Of a DNA stretch of 64,000 bases, positions 32,621-44,237 are shown piece after piece (the stretch's first letter is position 1; every line of letters begins with the position of its first letter). Below the pieces are notes generated by a model, which had not been told where the DNA came from, ran no database searches, and saw nothing but the letters and a program-made list of their open reading frames with translations. Made by a program: the position numbers and the translations under genes. Source of the stretch: Selaginella moellendorffii (lineage: Eukaryota; Streptophyta; Lycopodiopsida; Selaginellales; Selaginellaceae); contig NW_003314389.1 in the NCBI RefSeq assembly GCF_000143415.4, positions 178,447 to 242,446 of the forward strand, read 5' to 3'.

Positions 32621-33569
32621 TGATGATGATGATTGATGATTCTAGAGAGAAATGACCTCATGTGGAGATGGTCAATTTTCCTAGCAACTGTGGAATCATC
32701 TTTTGTAATGGGCTCCTTAGCCGGCTCCACTTCTATCCTGGAGGTTATAACTAGGCATTGTTACATTTATTTTGATACAGACCTCTATTAATGGTTAATA
32801 AATAGTTATATAAACAGAACCATTAGATTAAGAAAGTTAACGGTTGTGTATGTACTTGGTAAAACAAATCTTATCCATTAAAATAAATTATAATAAAATC
32901 TGGACTATTAGAAAGCACAAAGCAATTACCAGCCCAGGAAGCACTCGATATTTGTATGTGTTTACCATATTAAATACCATGTCATATACAAGACATAGAC
33001 TACCAGTCTCTATAGCATTTAAAACTCTCTTTCTATTAAACTTTTCTTGTTCTTCATAATATTTAAAATTCCAAAAATATTTTAAGTTTTTTCTCTTGGT
33101 AGAAAAGGTTTTATACACTCTTGATCAATTGCTGATGAACCTATGTTGAGTTGATGAAGCCTGTTTGGCTGTATTAAAAATGTCATATTCAGTAAAAATA
33201 TAGCTAAAATTGAAAGAAGATAAAAGAGAATATTAGTTTAAGAAGATCTATAAGTTTCTGTTATATAAAATTTTCTTGAATATTTTTTTTATCTTTACAT
33301 GGATGGTAAAACTAGAGCATTGATATTTTATTTTATCTTTCCTTTTCTTCCATGATTTGTCATTACAAAAGTATTATTTCTACATTGGCATAGAAGAGCC
33401 CTGAAGGTTGTTTATTCATGCTATAAGAACAAAAACCTCTTAGTATATAAGGAGAAAGGTAAACAAGAAATACAAGCTTAAGTCATTTATGCAATTTGAC
33501 ACAATTAACAGAAAAATGCAAATTAAAAACACTTGATGCTACATACTTATATTTAATTGACTCCACACT
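32621..33569. other. AT-rich intergenic, nothing recognised
   Basis: A short ATG trinucleotide run lies near 32618-32632. No gene supported. Confidence 0.55.
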
Positions 33570-33980
33570 ACCTGGATTTAATGGCCCGATCGCTCTCCTC
33601 AGCTCCACTGGTCATCACTATCTCCTCATTGTACAGACACGAAATGGATTGAGGCTGTCGTCCAGACCAGTGCTCAGCAGTGAAGTTCATCTATGAGCAC
33701 ATTGTGTGTCATTTCAGCATCCCTGCAGAGCTCGTATCCAACAGAGGTGGAGGATTTCGTTCAACACCTTCTCCAGCTCTTGAAGCTTCAACACGTCCAT
33801 AGCAGCAGCTATTTTCCCCAGTCCAACAGGCAAGCTGAATCCAGCAACAAGATTATGAAAGCAGTGTTAGCAAAGTTTGCAGACAGGCATCCTCGGAGAA
33901 TGGCAAAAACAGCACTGTGGGCAGTCAGGAAAATGTACAAGACATCCACCCCCGAGACTGGGATCCAGAAAGAGACCCCT
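33570..33980 (+). pseudogene. Gypsy integrase fragment, core part
   Basis: On the plus strand, in changing frames: GPIALLSSTGHHYLLIV, KFIYEHIVCHFSIPAELVSN, LLKLQHVHSSSYFPQSN, QAESSNKIMKAVLAKFADRH and TALWAVRKMYKTSTPETGI. These are the DDE core and following segment of a gypsy integrase (the VSD motif is VSN, and GQAE is present as RQAE). It is a different lineage from GypA. The continuation is found inverted at 34470 downward. Confidence 0.75.
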
Positions 33981-34070
33981 TCGCAGTTGCCACAGTCCTG
34001 GAAAGAAAAAAGAAAAGTGAAAGAATGGAAAAGAAAGAAAGATGGAAGACAGTAAACGAAAAAGGGAAAG

Positions 34071-34470
34071 TCACCATGTGAAGCATTTGAAGAAGCAATG
34101 GTTTTGTGTGTGTTGGAGCTCAACGCTGCTTGCATCTGAGAGAACGTAGGCACCGCCTCCAACTTGCCATGTCACTAAGAACAGCTCAGTCCAAAGTGGC
34201 GAGAACTTGGAAGTCGGAGTGTGATTCTGAAGCATCACCAAGTCGCCAGGTTCAAACGGGGTGGCACAATGTCTGGAACGGTCCTGTTGTGTCTTGAGCC
34301 TGAATCTGGCAAGGTGCACCTGGCATGCAGATGTCTGACATTGCTCCCCAGTGCTATAATCTCCCGTACTCAGGCCTGGAGCTTGTCCTCCTCAGTCTTC
34401 TTCATGGTAAAGAGAGAACTAACTTGAAGCCTTGACAGGGAGCACGGTTTCAGTGCCATACACCAGAGAG
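34071..34470 (-). pseudogene. Gypsy integrase fragment, C-terminal part (inverted)
   Basis: On the minus strand PFSLVYGTETVLPVKAS begins where the plus-strand fragment at 33978 stops (ETGI|PFSLVYGTE), and RFRLKTQQDRSRHCATPFEP, GDLVML and the following tail complete an integrase C-terminus. The two parts of one integrase therefore lie head to head, implying an inversion of roughly 33980-34470 after insertion. Confidence 0.75.
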
Positions 34471-36195
34471 AATGGTATTGCTGCTACTGATCTTGCCATG
34501 CACATTATCTGTCTGGGACTTTTCAACATCACTCTACTGACCCATCATACAGAGCAGCCAGCAGAGTTTCAACAAACTTTGAACATGCCAAAGTCAAGTT
34601 ACAAAACGGACCTAGAAAAACAACAAATCTAGACTCCAGAAGCTGATCTCTTCCAACCAGTTGGCCCTGATGTATACAGGAAAGCATTTTTGAGTGGATG
34701 GACGGCGTACCCACCACCTTTTCTTCAGCACTGAAAAGGAGCAACAAAGTTTTGCTGCTAGCAGCTTGCAAGCACAAGGCATGACAACACCATGGCTCAC
34801 TACCATCCACCACCATCCACACTTCTCTCTCATACAAATCCCAGGCACAACACTCTTTCATCCTTCCATCACAAGCTTAGGCAACTTAAGGAACTTCTTG
34901 GAGGCTTGGAACGCACAAGGCTGTGATCCAGGTGATTGCTTCTTCCCCTGGCTTTGGTTCCCCTCCATGTTTTCTTTGTTTTCTTCTTACTGATCACTTT
35001 TCACTCTTTTCACTCTGTTTTCTTTGGTTTTCTCCTCTTTTCTTTCTGGACTTGGGTTCAGTTTGCACTCACAGTTTTCCCCATGCGGTTTTCCCTATGA
35101 CTCAAAACTCCATCCCTCTTCCATTTCCTTTCTTTCTTTTACTTTCATTGGTTTCTCCAGTTTTCAGCACCCAACAACATCCTCCAAAAGCTTTGGGTGG
35201 TCCATTAAAGTTTTCAATGCTGCAACGCCAGTATCATGCCCAGCAGAAAGTAAGGTTAAAAGGTTGTCATGAATATGTTTCAAACAGATCCTTGTGCCAC
35301 CTTCGTCCTTATATCACCTTGGGGCCGTCTTTCCAGCCTTCGCCAGCATATAATTTTATCGTTCTGGGTATGTAGATTAGCAACGAGCTCACACCACGAA
35401 CCAGATTTTCAGACGCTTTCGACAATTCCATCTTATGCTGTGGCGCAGTTTCTACTATAAACTCCACCTTGTTTTAAATGCGTTCTGACACTTATAATAG
35501 TGAATTGGCGCAATATCAAATATTCAGCAGCCATCATCCATATAGCATACCTCAATCCACCGCTCTCATGCTTTATGGGGGATGCCGTGACACATGTAAA
35601 CAATGAATGAAAGAACGAATAAATATTCGTCAAGTAAGACTGACTTGCTTTGCCTCGTCTAAATCTAAAGTGTTTGTAGTCTTTCCTTCCCAATTCTACA
35701 GCACCATCTCTTTGATAAGAGGAATAGAAGAAGAAAGGGTCTCTGGGAAGTGGGCGATGCATAAACTTCCTTAATCTATATGATGCAGTTTATGATGTTG
35801 GTAACCACGAAGAACTGTTGATGGCAACAAGCTGCTTGCAAGACCGAACTTTGCAGCTTCTGGAGTCGTCATAACAAGAAGGATGGCACATTTGAAAACC
35901 CTCCATGCCTGCATGTAGCCATGAAAAACACTTTTCCTTTTGAGTTTCTTAAAGTCAATCATGTAAAGATAAATTGGAGTTTGACATTTTTTCTAGACCT
36001 CGGAAGCTTCACATAGAACTCTCAGTAGGGCATTTTATTAATTCATTAACCTGACATTAATGACTAACAAGGACGGTCTCAGGGCCTAAGCTTTCGACGG
36101 CTGCGTCCCTCTCTTTGCACACACAATCAAACATATTGAGGAAGCCAACTGTTCGCTTCGTATTAGGGCTCTAATACTTCCAAATATTGGGAGCA
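34471..36195. other. Intergenic, nothing recognised
   Basis: Several pyrimidine-rich stretches and open frames up to 150 codons (34923-35375) without recognisable motifs. This interval should contain the promoter of the downstream gene, but I see no defined element. Confidence 0.45.
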
Positions 36196-37464
36196 ATGAA
36201 GGAAGACGCTGGCGAGATACCTGGAAGGAGCTTGGAGGATTACCAAGCTGGACTTGAAGACAGTATTCGCAGGTGTGAGGAGCTTCTGGCTCGTACGCCG
36301 CTCACATTTCTTCCGCCACATCGAGGTATGGCTTCTTCTTGCCTGATTGTTAATTAAATGCCGTTCAGGATCGGGGAGTTCAGTCTCGGTCCGAGATAGT
36401 AGTTCTAGATGCTGCTCGTGTCCCGAAAATGATGATTTTCCTACCAGCTCGGTGTCTGAGAGACGGCTCTCTGGCTCGGGCACTGACAGCGTGTTACATT
36501 TTTCTTCCAAGGAAAAAGCTGGTGATGTAGCTTGCAGCCAGGATGCAGGTGAAATTCCTCACAGCATTTACCCACCCGAAGGGAATAATAATGCACCAGC
36601 GCAATGCATACACTCTTTATGCGGTGATGAAGTGGAATTAATCATTGAGACAGACTATAAACATGAGGTTACCCCAAGGACTGGCGATCAGCAAAAGCCG
36701 CCTCTCAAATTTTGTCCATTGGTACCGTGCTTTTTAGCTTTTCTTCAGGAGTTTTAACACTTATTTCAGGAGGGCGTGCCTTCAAAAAAGATTCAAAGAA
36801 GTAAGAGTGTTCCAAAAGAGAATTTGCAAGTAAGTTAGTTTCTTACAAAATAATAATAATAACTTTTGAATGCCGACAGCGCAAAAATGCGAGAGAATTT
36901 TTCAACGCAATTGGTGAAGTTATGGATAATCTCAAATCATACATTCATTGTCCATCCCTTCAAGCACACAACAATGTGACTGGAAAGGTACAGTCATATA
37001 CAAGAATATCTTACCATTTTCTTTTTTACAGGAGAGATTGAACAATCTATCTAAGCCAAGAACGGAAGTATATAAGAGGCTTGCTCAGGTTAAGAAAATT
37101 ATAGAAGACAAACAGCTTAAAGAATGCTCATTCAAGGTTTGTGCAATATGGTGCTTTTAACATTAACATTTATCTGTTTATTGAATAGCCGGCTGTAAGG
37201 ATCAAAAGTGAGTTTTGCCAAAGAGCTCCTGTTTTAGAAAGGCTCACGGAAGCTCAACAACAAAAAGAGGTTAGAAAAAGAGTAAGAATTGTGCACTGTT
37301 GATAGTGAACTGATGAGTTTCTTCCTTTTTGTTAGCAAGCCCGAAAAGTTATTGAAAAAGAGGAGCTTGCGTCATGTTCATTTCGACCACAAATTAATCA
37401 TAACTCTCATTATTACGAAAGGAATCTTTGTCAGCCTCTGTCTCATAGGTTTAAAGAGCTTGAG

Positions 37465-37504
<40 letters not shown>

Positions 37505-39213
37505 CCCTCTCCCTCTCTCTCTGTTTCTCTGTCTATGTCTCTCTGTGTGTGTACTAATTACTTAAGCAGGCACGCAGACGTGAAAAAATTCAAAAAGCAA
37601 TGAAAGAACATGAGAGATACTCATTCAAGCCTGAAATCAATCCAAATTCTGTGCAGCTTTTTAAACAGGTAAACTATGTTTACGGAGTTATGATACAAAC
37701 ATAGTCATTACTTACTTTAGAGAGGATTAGAGACCGTGGATTTGACTGATAGGTTGAATACAATGGGGCATTCAGTCCACCTTGATTGCAAGAACGACAT
37801 AGAGGTTTGGATGGAGACTTTATGGGTTCATAGCGGTTGAAAGTATATCTTGCAGACAATGGGCGCAACATTTTGCCCAGAGATCAATAGCAACACAGAC
37901 GACATTTTAGCTTCTTCCCAGCAATTTCATGGACTTCCAACAGACTTTCTATCAAGGCAGCAACAGTTTTCGCAGTCGCTACAGAAAAAAAAAGTAAGAA
38001 AACTAGCATTTTCAGCATAGAAAACAGTTTTTTTTAGAAGCAAAAGGAGAACGAGTTTCCTTCGGCTTTTACCTTCACACCAAATATTGGAAACTCGGAT
38101 TATATTCTCAAGAAAACAATGTGCTTCCCAGAAACATGTGAAGAAAGAGTTCAAAGGCTTGCTTATAAAGATAAGGCCAATCAGATGCAAACACGGAAGA
38201 AGGTCGCTGTAAGTCTGGGTTCATCAACTATCCAGCATTCTTGAAAGTGAATGCCTTTTGGGGAGGGGCGGGGCGGGAGGGTGGGGTGGGGTGAGAGGAA
38301 TATCGTGCATGCACTAAGTTAAGATGGTAGATGTAGTAATTATGGTGACTTTTGTAGGAGAATAAAAATGCACAAATATGTTGAAGTTTATCCTGCATTG
38401 AAGTCTTATGGAGGAGTTTGCTCTTCACGCAGGACGATTACTATGGACAGTTCAACTTCCAGCCAACGATTGACGAGGTTTCTCGATTGGTCGGGCGCTC
38501 ATCAAATATTAGAGACCTTCACCTGGTATAAATTTCCTGATCTTGTGTCACAGAATTTTTACAAGGCCTATGTGAGACTTCTACAGAACAGAGAGGGCCA
38601 CGAGGTGAAGAAGGAGCTTGAGCAAGCTGCAGAATTTGATTTCCAGAAGAAATGTCCATTTAGACCCATGGTAAAAGCATAAATCCTTGAAATATGTAAT
38701 AACTATTTCAGTACGTTTAGACCTTCTCGTCCCTGGAAGGGGAAAAACCAGTTCTTCGAAGTAAGTTTTTGGAACGACTGCAAGCGAGGAAGGTTTGTAT
38801 CATATTATAAAGGTTACCCTTAAAAAATCCTGGATTGTCAGGGACAATATTCCACTTCGATGCAAGAATCATGGACAACGCGAGAACTCGCAGAAATTAA
38901 AGAATGCACCTTTAAGCCCTCTGTGAACCGGCCTCGGCCCAGGGTGGAACCTCCAAAGATCATCAAAGGCCTGGAAAGATACTTTGAACTTCAGCAGATT
39001 GCGAAGCAAATGAGGAAAGACCAAGAAAATCTAGAAAAGAAAGTGTTCTTTTCTCACGTAAGTCACCAACCTTTCTAGTTAGAAATCTAAATGGTTAGTT
39101 ATTGCTTACAGGTGTCAAGCTTACCAATCAGGCAGTACACTATCCCAAAACCATTCTCATTTACAGAGCATTACAAACATGATGCAAAGCCAAGTTCTTT
39201 GGAAATACAATAA
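36196..39213 (+). CDS. Intact 16-exon gene: F-x-P-x-I-N repeat protein, function unknown
   Basis: Exons are 36196-36325, 36369-36721, 36770-36829, 36880-36987, 37032-37136, 37189-37269, 37336-37464, 37570-37668, 37721-37804, 37856-37993, 38038-38208, 38433-38525, 38566-38670, 38721-38792, 38842-39057 and 39112-39213. All junctions are GT-AG, the frame stays open, and 2046 nt give 681 residues from ATG to TAA. Every intron after the first is phase 0; most are 40-66 bp, one (105 bp) is a CT run and one is 224 bp. The first ~160 residues are Ser/Gly-rich. From ~220 on the protein is charged and repeats a motif: CSFRPQINHNS (~294), YSFKPEINPNS (~339), ATFCPEINSNT (~387), FTFTPNIGNS (~438), FNFQPTIDEV (~493), CTFKPSVN (~598). 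Such repeats occur in proteins of flagellated protists and plants with motile sperm, so a basal-body or flagellar role is possible but unproven. The splice choices at 38565 and 38720 are the least certain. Confidence 0.85.
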
Positions 39214-41521
39214 AGGCCTTCCTCTTTTTGTTAGCTGGCTAAATGATGTTTCCCAACCTCAATGAGGAAGAGATGTTTTCACTGGGTACTTAGGTGCAAT
39301 ATCACCCTTCTATGGATCCTAGATTCCTTGGCCGATGTATTCTGGGTCAAAGGAACAGAAAGAAACTTTGCAAGATATGACATTGGGTAGCTAGAGCGCA
39401 CTTTGAAGAAAATGCTCTTAGCTAGTAGGATCTTCAAATGTGAGAAACAGCAAAACCACAGGTTTTTCAAACCTTTCGACATAAGGAAAGCAATGAAGAG
39501 GTTTCTCCAGTCAAAGCTTTTTTTTGGGTGAGCAAGGAAAGAAGAATCCTGAACAGATGCTGAGACTATCGAATGGTTCTAGCTGATGTAATGGAAGTGG
39601 AGTGGACAAGCCACAAGTTCACGAAAGAAGATAGACTTTTATATGCTTTAGTTCAATGAATAGCTTGGAATGTGTCTCTGCATATGGCATTTAACAACTA
39701 ACCTCACATTCGTGACACGTCCTCAAGAAAAATGAAGAGAGCCGAGAAAGAAAAACGAATTTGGTCGAGACACACTTAAGAGCTGTGATAGCAAGAAAAG
39801 CCACAGATCTATAGAGGATAATTCTGGAATTGTTACAGCATAAATATCATTTTAACATTTTCTTTGCATGAATAGATGCACAGGTGTTTTTTTGAAATAG
39901 AGATTAACCAATTGCAAATTCGTAATTGCTGGTTCTCTGCTTCTTGTAGGCACCATTCTTCATCAAAGTTCGTAGTTTGAACCAAAGGTTGACCTTTAGC
40001 AGGACCATTAACGCCTTTGCAACTATATACGTGCTTGGTAAAGAGGAGTTAAAGATCTCATCAAGGTTTGAAAAGTTTGAAAAGGTTTCCAGTTCCAGTT
40101 TGATCGTGTCCAAGATGCATTTGAATTTGAGTTGGCATTTGAACATTCTTCAGCAGCACGAATCTCTCCTTCTTATGCCAAAATAAATAAATAATAAAAA
40201 TTACAAAAGAAGCTATACACACCGGCAATTCTGCTGAAAAATCTGTGTTGAATCAATCAAGAAGCGGTCAAGCACTCCACTGCTTCGGCTGCATGCTTGG
40301 CCGACTGCATGGGCCTCGCTTCAGCACCGCCTGCTGCCTGCCATCCTCCAGCCGAACCGGATAGCAGCCCCCGTGGAAGAGGAAGTCCACGTACGTGTGG
40401 ATGAGCTCCACCTCCTATATCTCACCTGAATCAGACCGCACGACATAGTTTTCATCCTCGGCTGCTTTGGCTTTGGCACGCCAGCTCCTGCTTTGAAGGT
40501 GAAACCGAACAGCAAACTTCGTCGAGTGGGAGCCATTTCCTTAGCCTTGACAGAGTAGCACTGTCTTTCGCACCATCACTTTTCAATTTTACTGCTCTTC
40601 AACAATGCTTTGCAGTAGTTCCCATTACAGTAGTTCCCATTTGGCACATAGGTATCAGGGCAGTGGAGTAGACTCTCTTTACGATGCCCTGAACAAGATC
40701 AAGGACGAGACTGATTTTTCACATATCATTGGTCTCTTCCAGTCCAGCAGGGTAAGTTGAGGGTGGTTCAAGAGTTACATCAGAAACAGGTGTAAGTCAT
40801 GTACTTGTCGCTGGGTTCTGGTACCTGTTATCCTCAGCCTTCGGATTTTAGAAAAACTTTCCTCAACCATGGCACTAGGAAATGGAGATTACGCAGACCA
40901 TCTCGCATGCATGACCTACTGTCTGGCTTATTGGATCGCATGCACTGAGGAGCTGGGTGGAAAGAGGAGCCATGGATGTCGCAGGTGTTTTCAAACATGA
41001 TGACTGTAGATAGTGGAAAGGGCTTTTGGCCGGGAGTGGAGAATCGGATAAAAGAACGAATTTACGTTCTCGAGAAGATAAACTACTTTTGCCACTAACT
41101 CCTCTGGAGCTGGAGGAGGAAGATAAAGTCGTATTTTTTAAATGCATAAACCACAACATTCTTAGTGAACTTTCAGGAGTCTTTTTCTTCAAATAAAAGA
41201 CTACCTTCCCTGGTCCTATGATGGGTGAAATGATGGAAGGTATCCTAGGCACACATGTAGTTGACACTAGCTGGGATTCCAGCTCTGCTGGAAAATATAG
41301 ATTAAAGTAAATATGAAAAATTTCCAAAAGAAAATTTAATTATTTTTATCACAATTGTTAGTGATCCCTTTAGATATTAAAATAATTGTTTAAATGAATA
41401 GTTTTAAATATTTTATGGTGTAGTTGTAAAACTTTATATGAGTAATGGAGAGAGTAGCTTTTGGAATAATGCTTAGTGCGAATAAGTTTAAAGAATATAA
41501 GATAAAAATAAGACTAACGAG
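39214..41521. other. Intergenic with unassigned coding-like fragment
   Basis: On the minus strand near 40330-40450 a stretch reading ENYVVRSDSGEI then EVELIHTYVDFLFHGGCYPV, split by a stop, looks like a gene relic that I cannot name. The remainder has only short frames. A short CTCTGCTGGA motif near 41282 resembles the end of the MITE-like element at 23818. Confidence 0.4.
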
Positions 41522-41865
41522 GCAGTGCAGGCTGCTGCCAAACTTCTAGTTGGTGGTAAGCAAAGGGGAGCTTTCATGAAGCCAACGATCCTGGAAGACA
41601 CTCCCTTTGACACGGACGCAAGGAAGGGAGAGATTTTCGGTTCCGTGGTCCTTCTCTACTCATACAAGTATCTTAGCTCACAAAGTTCTTTACTTCCTTT
41701 TTTTTTCTCTAAACTAAAACGGTGGTGATGCAGTGATTTCAAGGAAGCCATGAAGGAAGCTAACAACATGCATTACAGTCTCCAAGCCGGCATCTTTACA
41801 CGTACGAGGACAACTCAGCAATGATTTGTGGATAGACTGTATTTACTCTTCTCAAAGCTCGAGCT
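41522..41865 (+). pseudogene. ALDH21: ALDH21 relic, two penultimate exons
   Basis: Plus-strand exons read AVQAAAKLLVGGKQRGAFMK with PTILEDTPFD and GEIFGSVVLLYSY, then a ~66-bp intron, then DFKEAMKEANNMHYSLQAGI with FTR. This is the C-terminal half of an aldehyde dehydrogenase catalytic domain. KEIFGPVV has become GEIFGSVV, and a stop follows shortly after FTRTRTTQQ. The family call comes from the adjoining inverted last exon. The break at about 41865 joins it head to head with that exon. Confidence 0.8.
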
Positions 41866-41872
41866 TGAGTCA

Positions 41873-42041
41873 AAAGTAAGACGCGTTGCCTACATTGCGC
41901 ATGACTAAAACTTTGGTTTCGAGCATGTCGTCCATCGCATACTTGACACCCTCTTGTTGGATTCCAGAGTCTTTGATCCCACCGTATGGCTGCCTATCAA
42001 TGCGCATGCCTGGCAAATCATTGAGGCAAACTCCTCCAGCC
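41873..42041 (-). pseudogene. ALDH21: ALDH21 last exon, inverted
   Basis: On the minus strand, after a CAG acceptor, an open exon reads AGGVCLNDLPGMRIDRQPYG, GIKDSGIQQEGVKYAMDDML and ETKVLVMRN. The IQ(R/Q)EGVKYAMDDMLETKVLVMRN tail is characteristic of ALDH21, a stress-related aldehyde dehydrogenase class found in mosses and lycophytes but not in seed plants. The exon is intact to its stop, but lies in opposite orientation to the preceding exons, so an inversion has broken the gene. Confidence 0.85.
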
Positions 42042-42502
42042 TGTGAGGGTTTGCGTTTTATATATCTTATTTTTTATTAAAAGTGACTAATTTATTTTCA
42101 CACAACATTAAAACCATCAATACTTCTATCTATAAATTAAATTATTTTATTCAGGTAGTTTAATTTATAGTTGTAATCCATAATATAAAATTGTAAGTTT
42201 AAAGCTGCTTAATTTAACTTTTAAATCACTTTCAAAAAGTCCATAAGAAATATTAAATAAAGTTAACTAATATTATGCAGCAGATAATAAAAATATTATT
42301 TTTTCCTTTGAATTTACTCTCACTGAAAATTCACCTAAAATCATAATTAGTTTATAATTTCTTATTTTTTATTTTCAAGTGTGACTATTTGATTTGGGTT
42401 TAATTTTTCAGTGATTTAGTATATATAGTAAAATTGTTTGATGTACTCTTAAATATCTCCTTTTTGTTTAGAATGCCACAAAAATAGGAGAATATGTTCT
42501 TC

Positions 42503-42678
42503 TGTGAGTGCTTGGAATATGGAAAAGGAATACAGAAAATATGTATATCAATTAGCCCAAAAACCCTAGCTTATATACAAGAGTGAGTAGTCCGGATTGA
42601 AACCAATCCGACGGCTACCAAAATCCCACTACGCTAATATTAATATATGGCATCGTAGCCATACACTTAGCCCTCACA
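42503..42678 (-). repeat. GypA-R 3' LTR (176 bp)
   Basis: Reverse complement of the LTR at 12201-12376, same length, TG..CA ends. The polypurine tract lies at 42679-42693. Confidence 0.9.
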
Positions 42679-42693
42679 TCATCCCCTCCTCTC

Positions 42694-43299
42694 AGAATAA
42701 TGGAAGACCATCAGAGTTCTTTCGTAAATGGGCTGGAATCTTGAGGAACGTTAGGAGGAGGCATTGGTGGATCTGTAGGTGGCATTAATTACTCCTAATC
42801 CCTTTGTATAAAGCATTTCAACTGCTGCAAATGCACAATCTCTGGAGGATCGGCCTATTGGACGTCATGCCTAACCTCATAAACTTGTGGTCCAATTTGC
42901 CGCAACACCCGATATAGTCTTTTCCACTGCACAAAGAGCCCCTTAGATAAACCATGTACCATAAGATGGGGAAAACGGACTAACACCAAATCATCCACTT
43001 TGTATTCCGCAGGTGGATGATGATGGGAGTTGTAGCACCGTTGTTGTCCCACTTGTACATAGCTTAAGTGGAAGAATGCTCATCAAATACTGATCACATG
43101 ACCTAGCATCAGCAGCTCATGGCAATCACGAAGGTAAACTCAGCGCTGTTGGTAATATTAGATCATGACCATATAGAAGTTTATATGGTGAAGCACCAAC
43201 AGAACTTTGCACCCCTGTGATATATGCATACCGAAAAATAACCATCCCAATCCAAATGCTGAAAATTCACATACTTCGCAATCATCCCTTTGAATGTCC
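42694..43299 (-). pseudogene. GypA-R integrase C-terminal part
   Basis: On the minus strand the sequence aligns with 11470-12172 of GypA-L, including ASPYKLLYGHDL and YKVDDLVLVRFPHLMVHGLS with KGLFVQWKRLYRVLRQIGPQ. It lacks the 80-bp insertion of GypA-L. Stops interrupt it. The upstream part of the domain is at 55516-55915, beyond W. Confidence 0.85.
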
Positions 43300-43318
43300 A
43301 AACCCCAAATATCCCAAG
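43300..43318 (-). repeat. Cassandra LTR remnant C5, left piece
   Basis: AACCCCAAATATCCCAAG is part of a Cassandra LTR (compare 43929-43946) and continues at 55405 after W. The terminal ~75 bp of the LTR, including the 5S-like block, has been deleted together with a few bases of GypA. Confidence 0.72.
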
Positions 43319-43426
43319 TGAAACGAATAGGAGAGCGAACCCTAGGCCAACCTCCCTTAAGGTGTTACGGCATTAAATCTCACAGGCCACAAGAATATTC
43401 TTGGAATATTCCTGTGGTTTGTGTCA
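43319..43426 (-). repeat. W 3' LTR
   Basis: 108 bp, TGAAACGAAT to TTTGTGTCA, similar to the 112-bp partner at 55293-55404. Confidence 0.88.
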
Positions 43427-43679
43427 TTCTCCCCTCCCTCATGACCCAGCCATATACGGCAGCCTTGAGAAGCTAAATGAGCCTCACATGAAGGGAGCCC
43501 AAGGCAATATGGCCATGGAGAAAAGATGTGCAAACGGCAACACAACGTCGCGACAAATGGCCACGAAAGAAAGAAAGCAATATGGCTTTCTCACATGACA
43601 ATACGGTCATGAAAACAAGAGAATGATAATAGAACAAATGGCTCAAATCATATAGCAATACAGCTATAGAACTCAATTC

Positions 43680-44237
43680 TCCCCTTCTTTAGGAATGTCA
43701 TCCAAGTCATAACCAAAACTCAGAAACACTCTCTTCATATCATCCTCAATTTCCCATATAGCTTCATCCATGGAATAACCATTCTGTTGAACTAACAACT
43801 CCCTAGTTGTCTTTTGGCATGTTTTCACCAATCTTTGAGAAAGAATATTGGCCGGACTGTAAGCTCCTGAGTTTGGACTTCCCGGGAGGTCACCCAGCCC
43901 AGTACTATTCAAACCCAAGGACGCTTAACCCCAAATATCCCAAGACCCTTAACCGATTGGAAAAGGGGGTGCACTTTTGTTCATGGGCCCTTTCCCTCTA
44001 TATTTAAACCCCATGGATCGTCTCTCCAGTCGTTCCCTTTGGTTGCTTACACGGACTAGCCTTCTTTGCATCAATCTCTGGAACCTGGATGATGGACTGA
44101 TCCATGAGATCACCAGAGTGCAAACACACTTTAAGTTTGCTCACATGGAACGTTGGATGAATCTTCGAACTAACTGGCAAGTCCAAAGTGTATACAAGAT
44201 CCCAATTTTCCAAGGCCCACAATACCATGGAGACAAC
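43680..44237 (-). pseudogene. W integrase tail and degenerate chromodomain (split by C3)
   Basis: On the minus strand WALENWDLVYTLDLPVSSKI, HPTFHVSKLKVCLH is the integrase C-terminal segment. After the Cassandra LTR at 43858-44051 the frame continues with EAIWEIEDDMKRVFLSFGYD, matching the EEATWE.EED...FP.F end of a chromodomain. The conserved aromatic residues at the start of the domain are not visible in frame. This places W among chromodomain-bearing gypsy elements. Confidence 0.75.
43858..44051 (-). repeat. Solo Cassandra LTR, copy C3
   Basis: A single 194-bp LTR, TGTAAGC to GCTTACA, with a perfect CGGAC duplication (43853-43857 and 44052-44056). It contains the 5S-like block in reverse complement near 43874-43932. 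It arose by LTR-LTR recombination after insertion into W. Confidence 0.92.

Noticed and set aside
34923-35375. 150-codon open frame as a host gene
   Set aside because: Phe/Ser/Leu-rich composition from pyrimidine-rich DNA, no motif, no splice context.
12201-42678. The two GypA LTRs as the ends of one 30-kb element
   Set aside because: They are in opposite orientation, and each is preceded by its own pol and polypurine tract. They are 3' LTRs of two separate copies.
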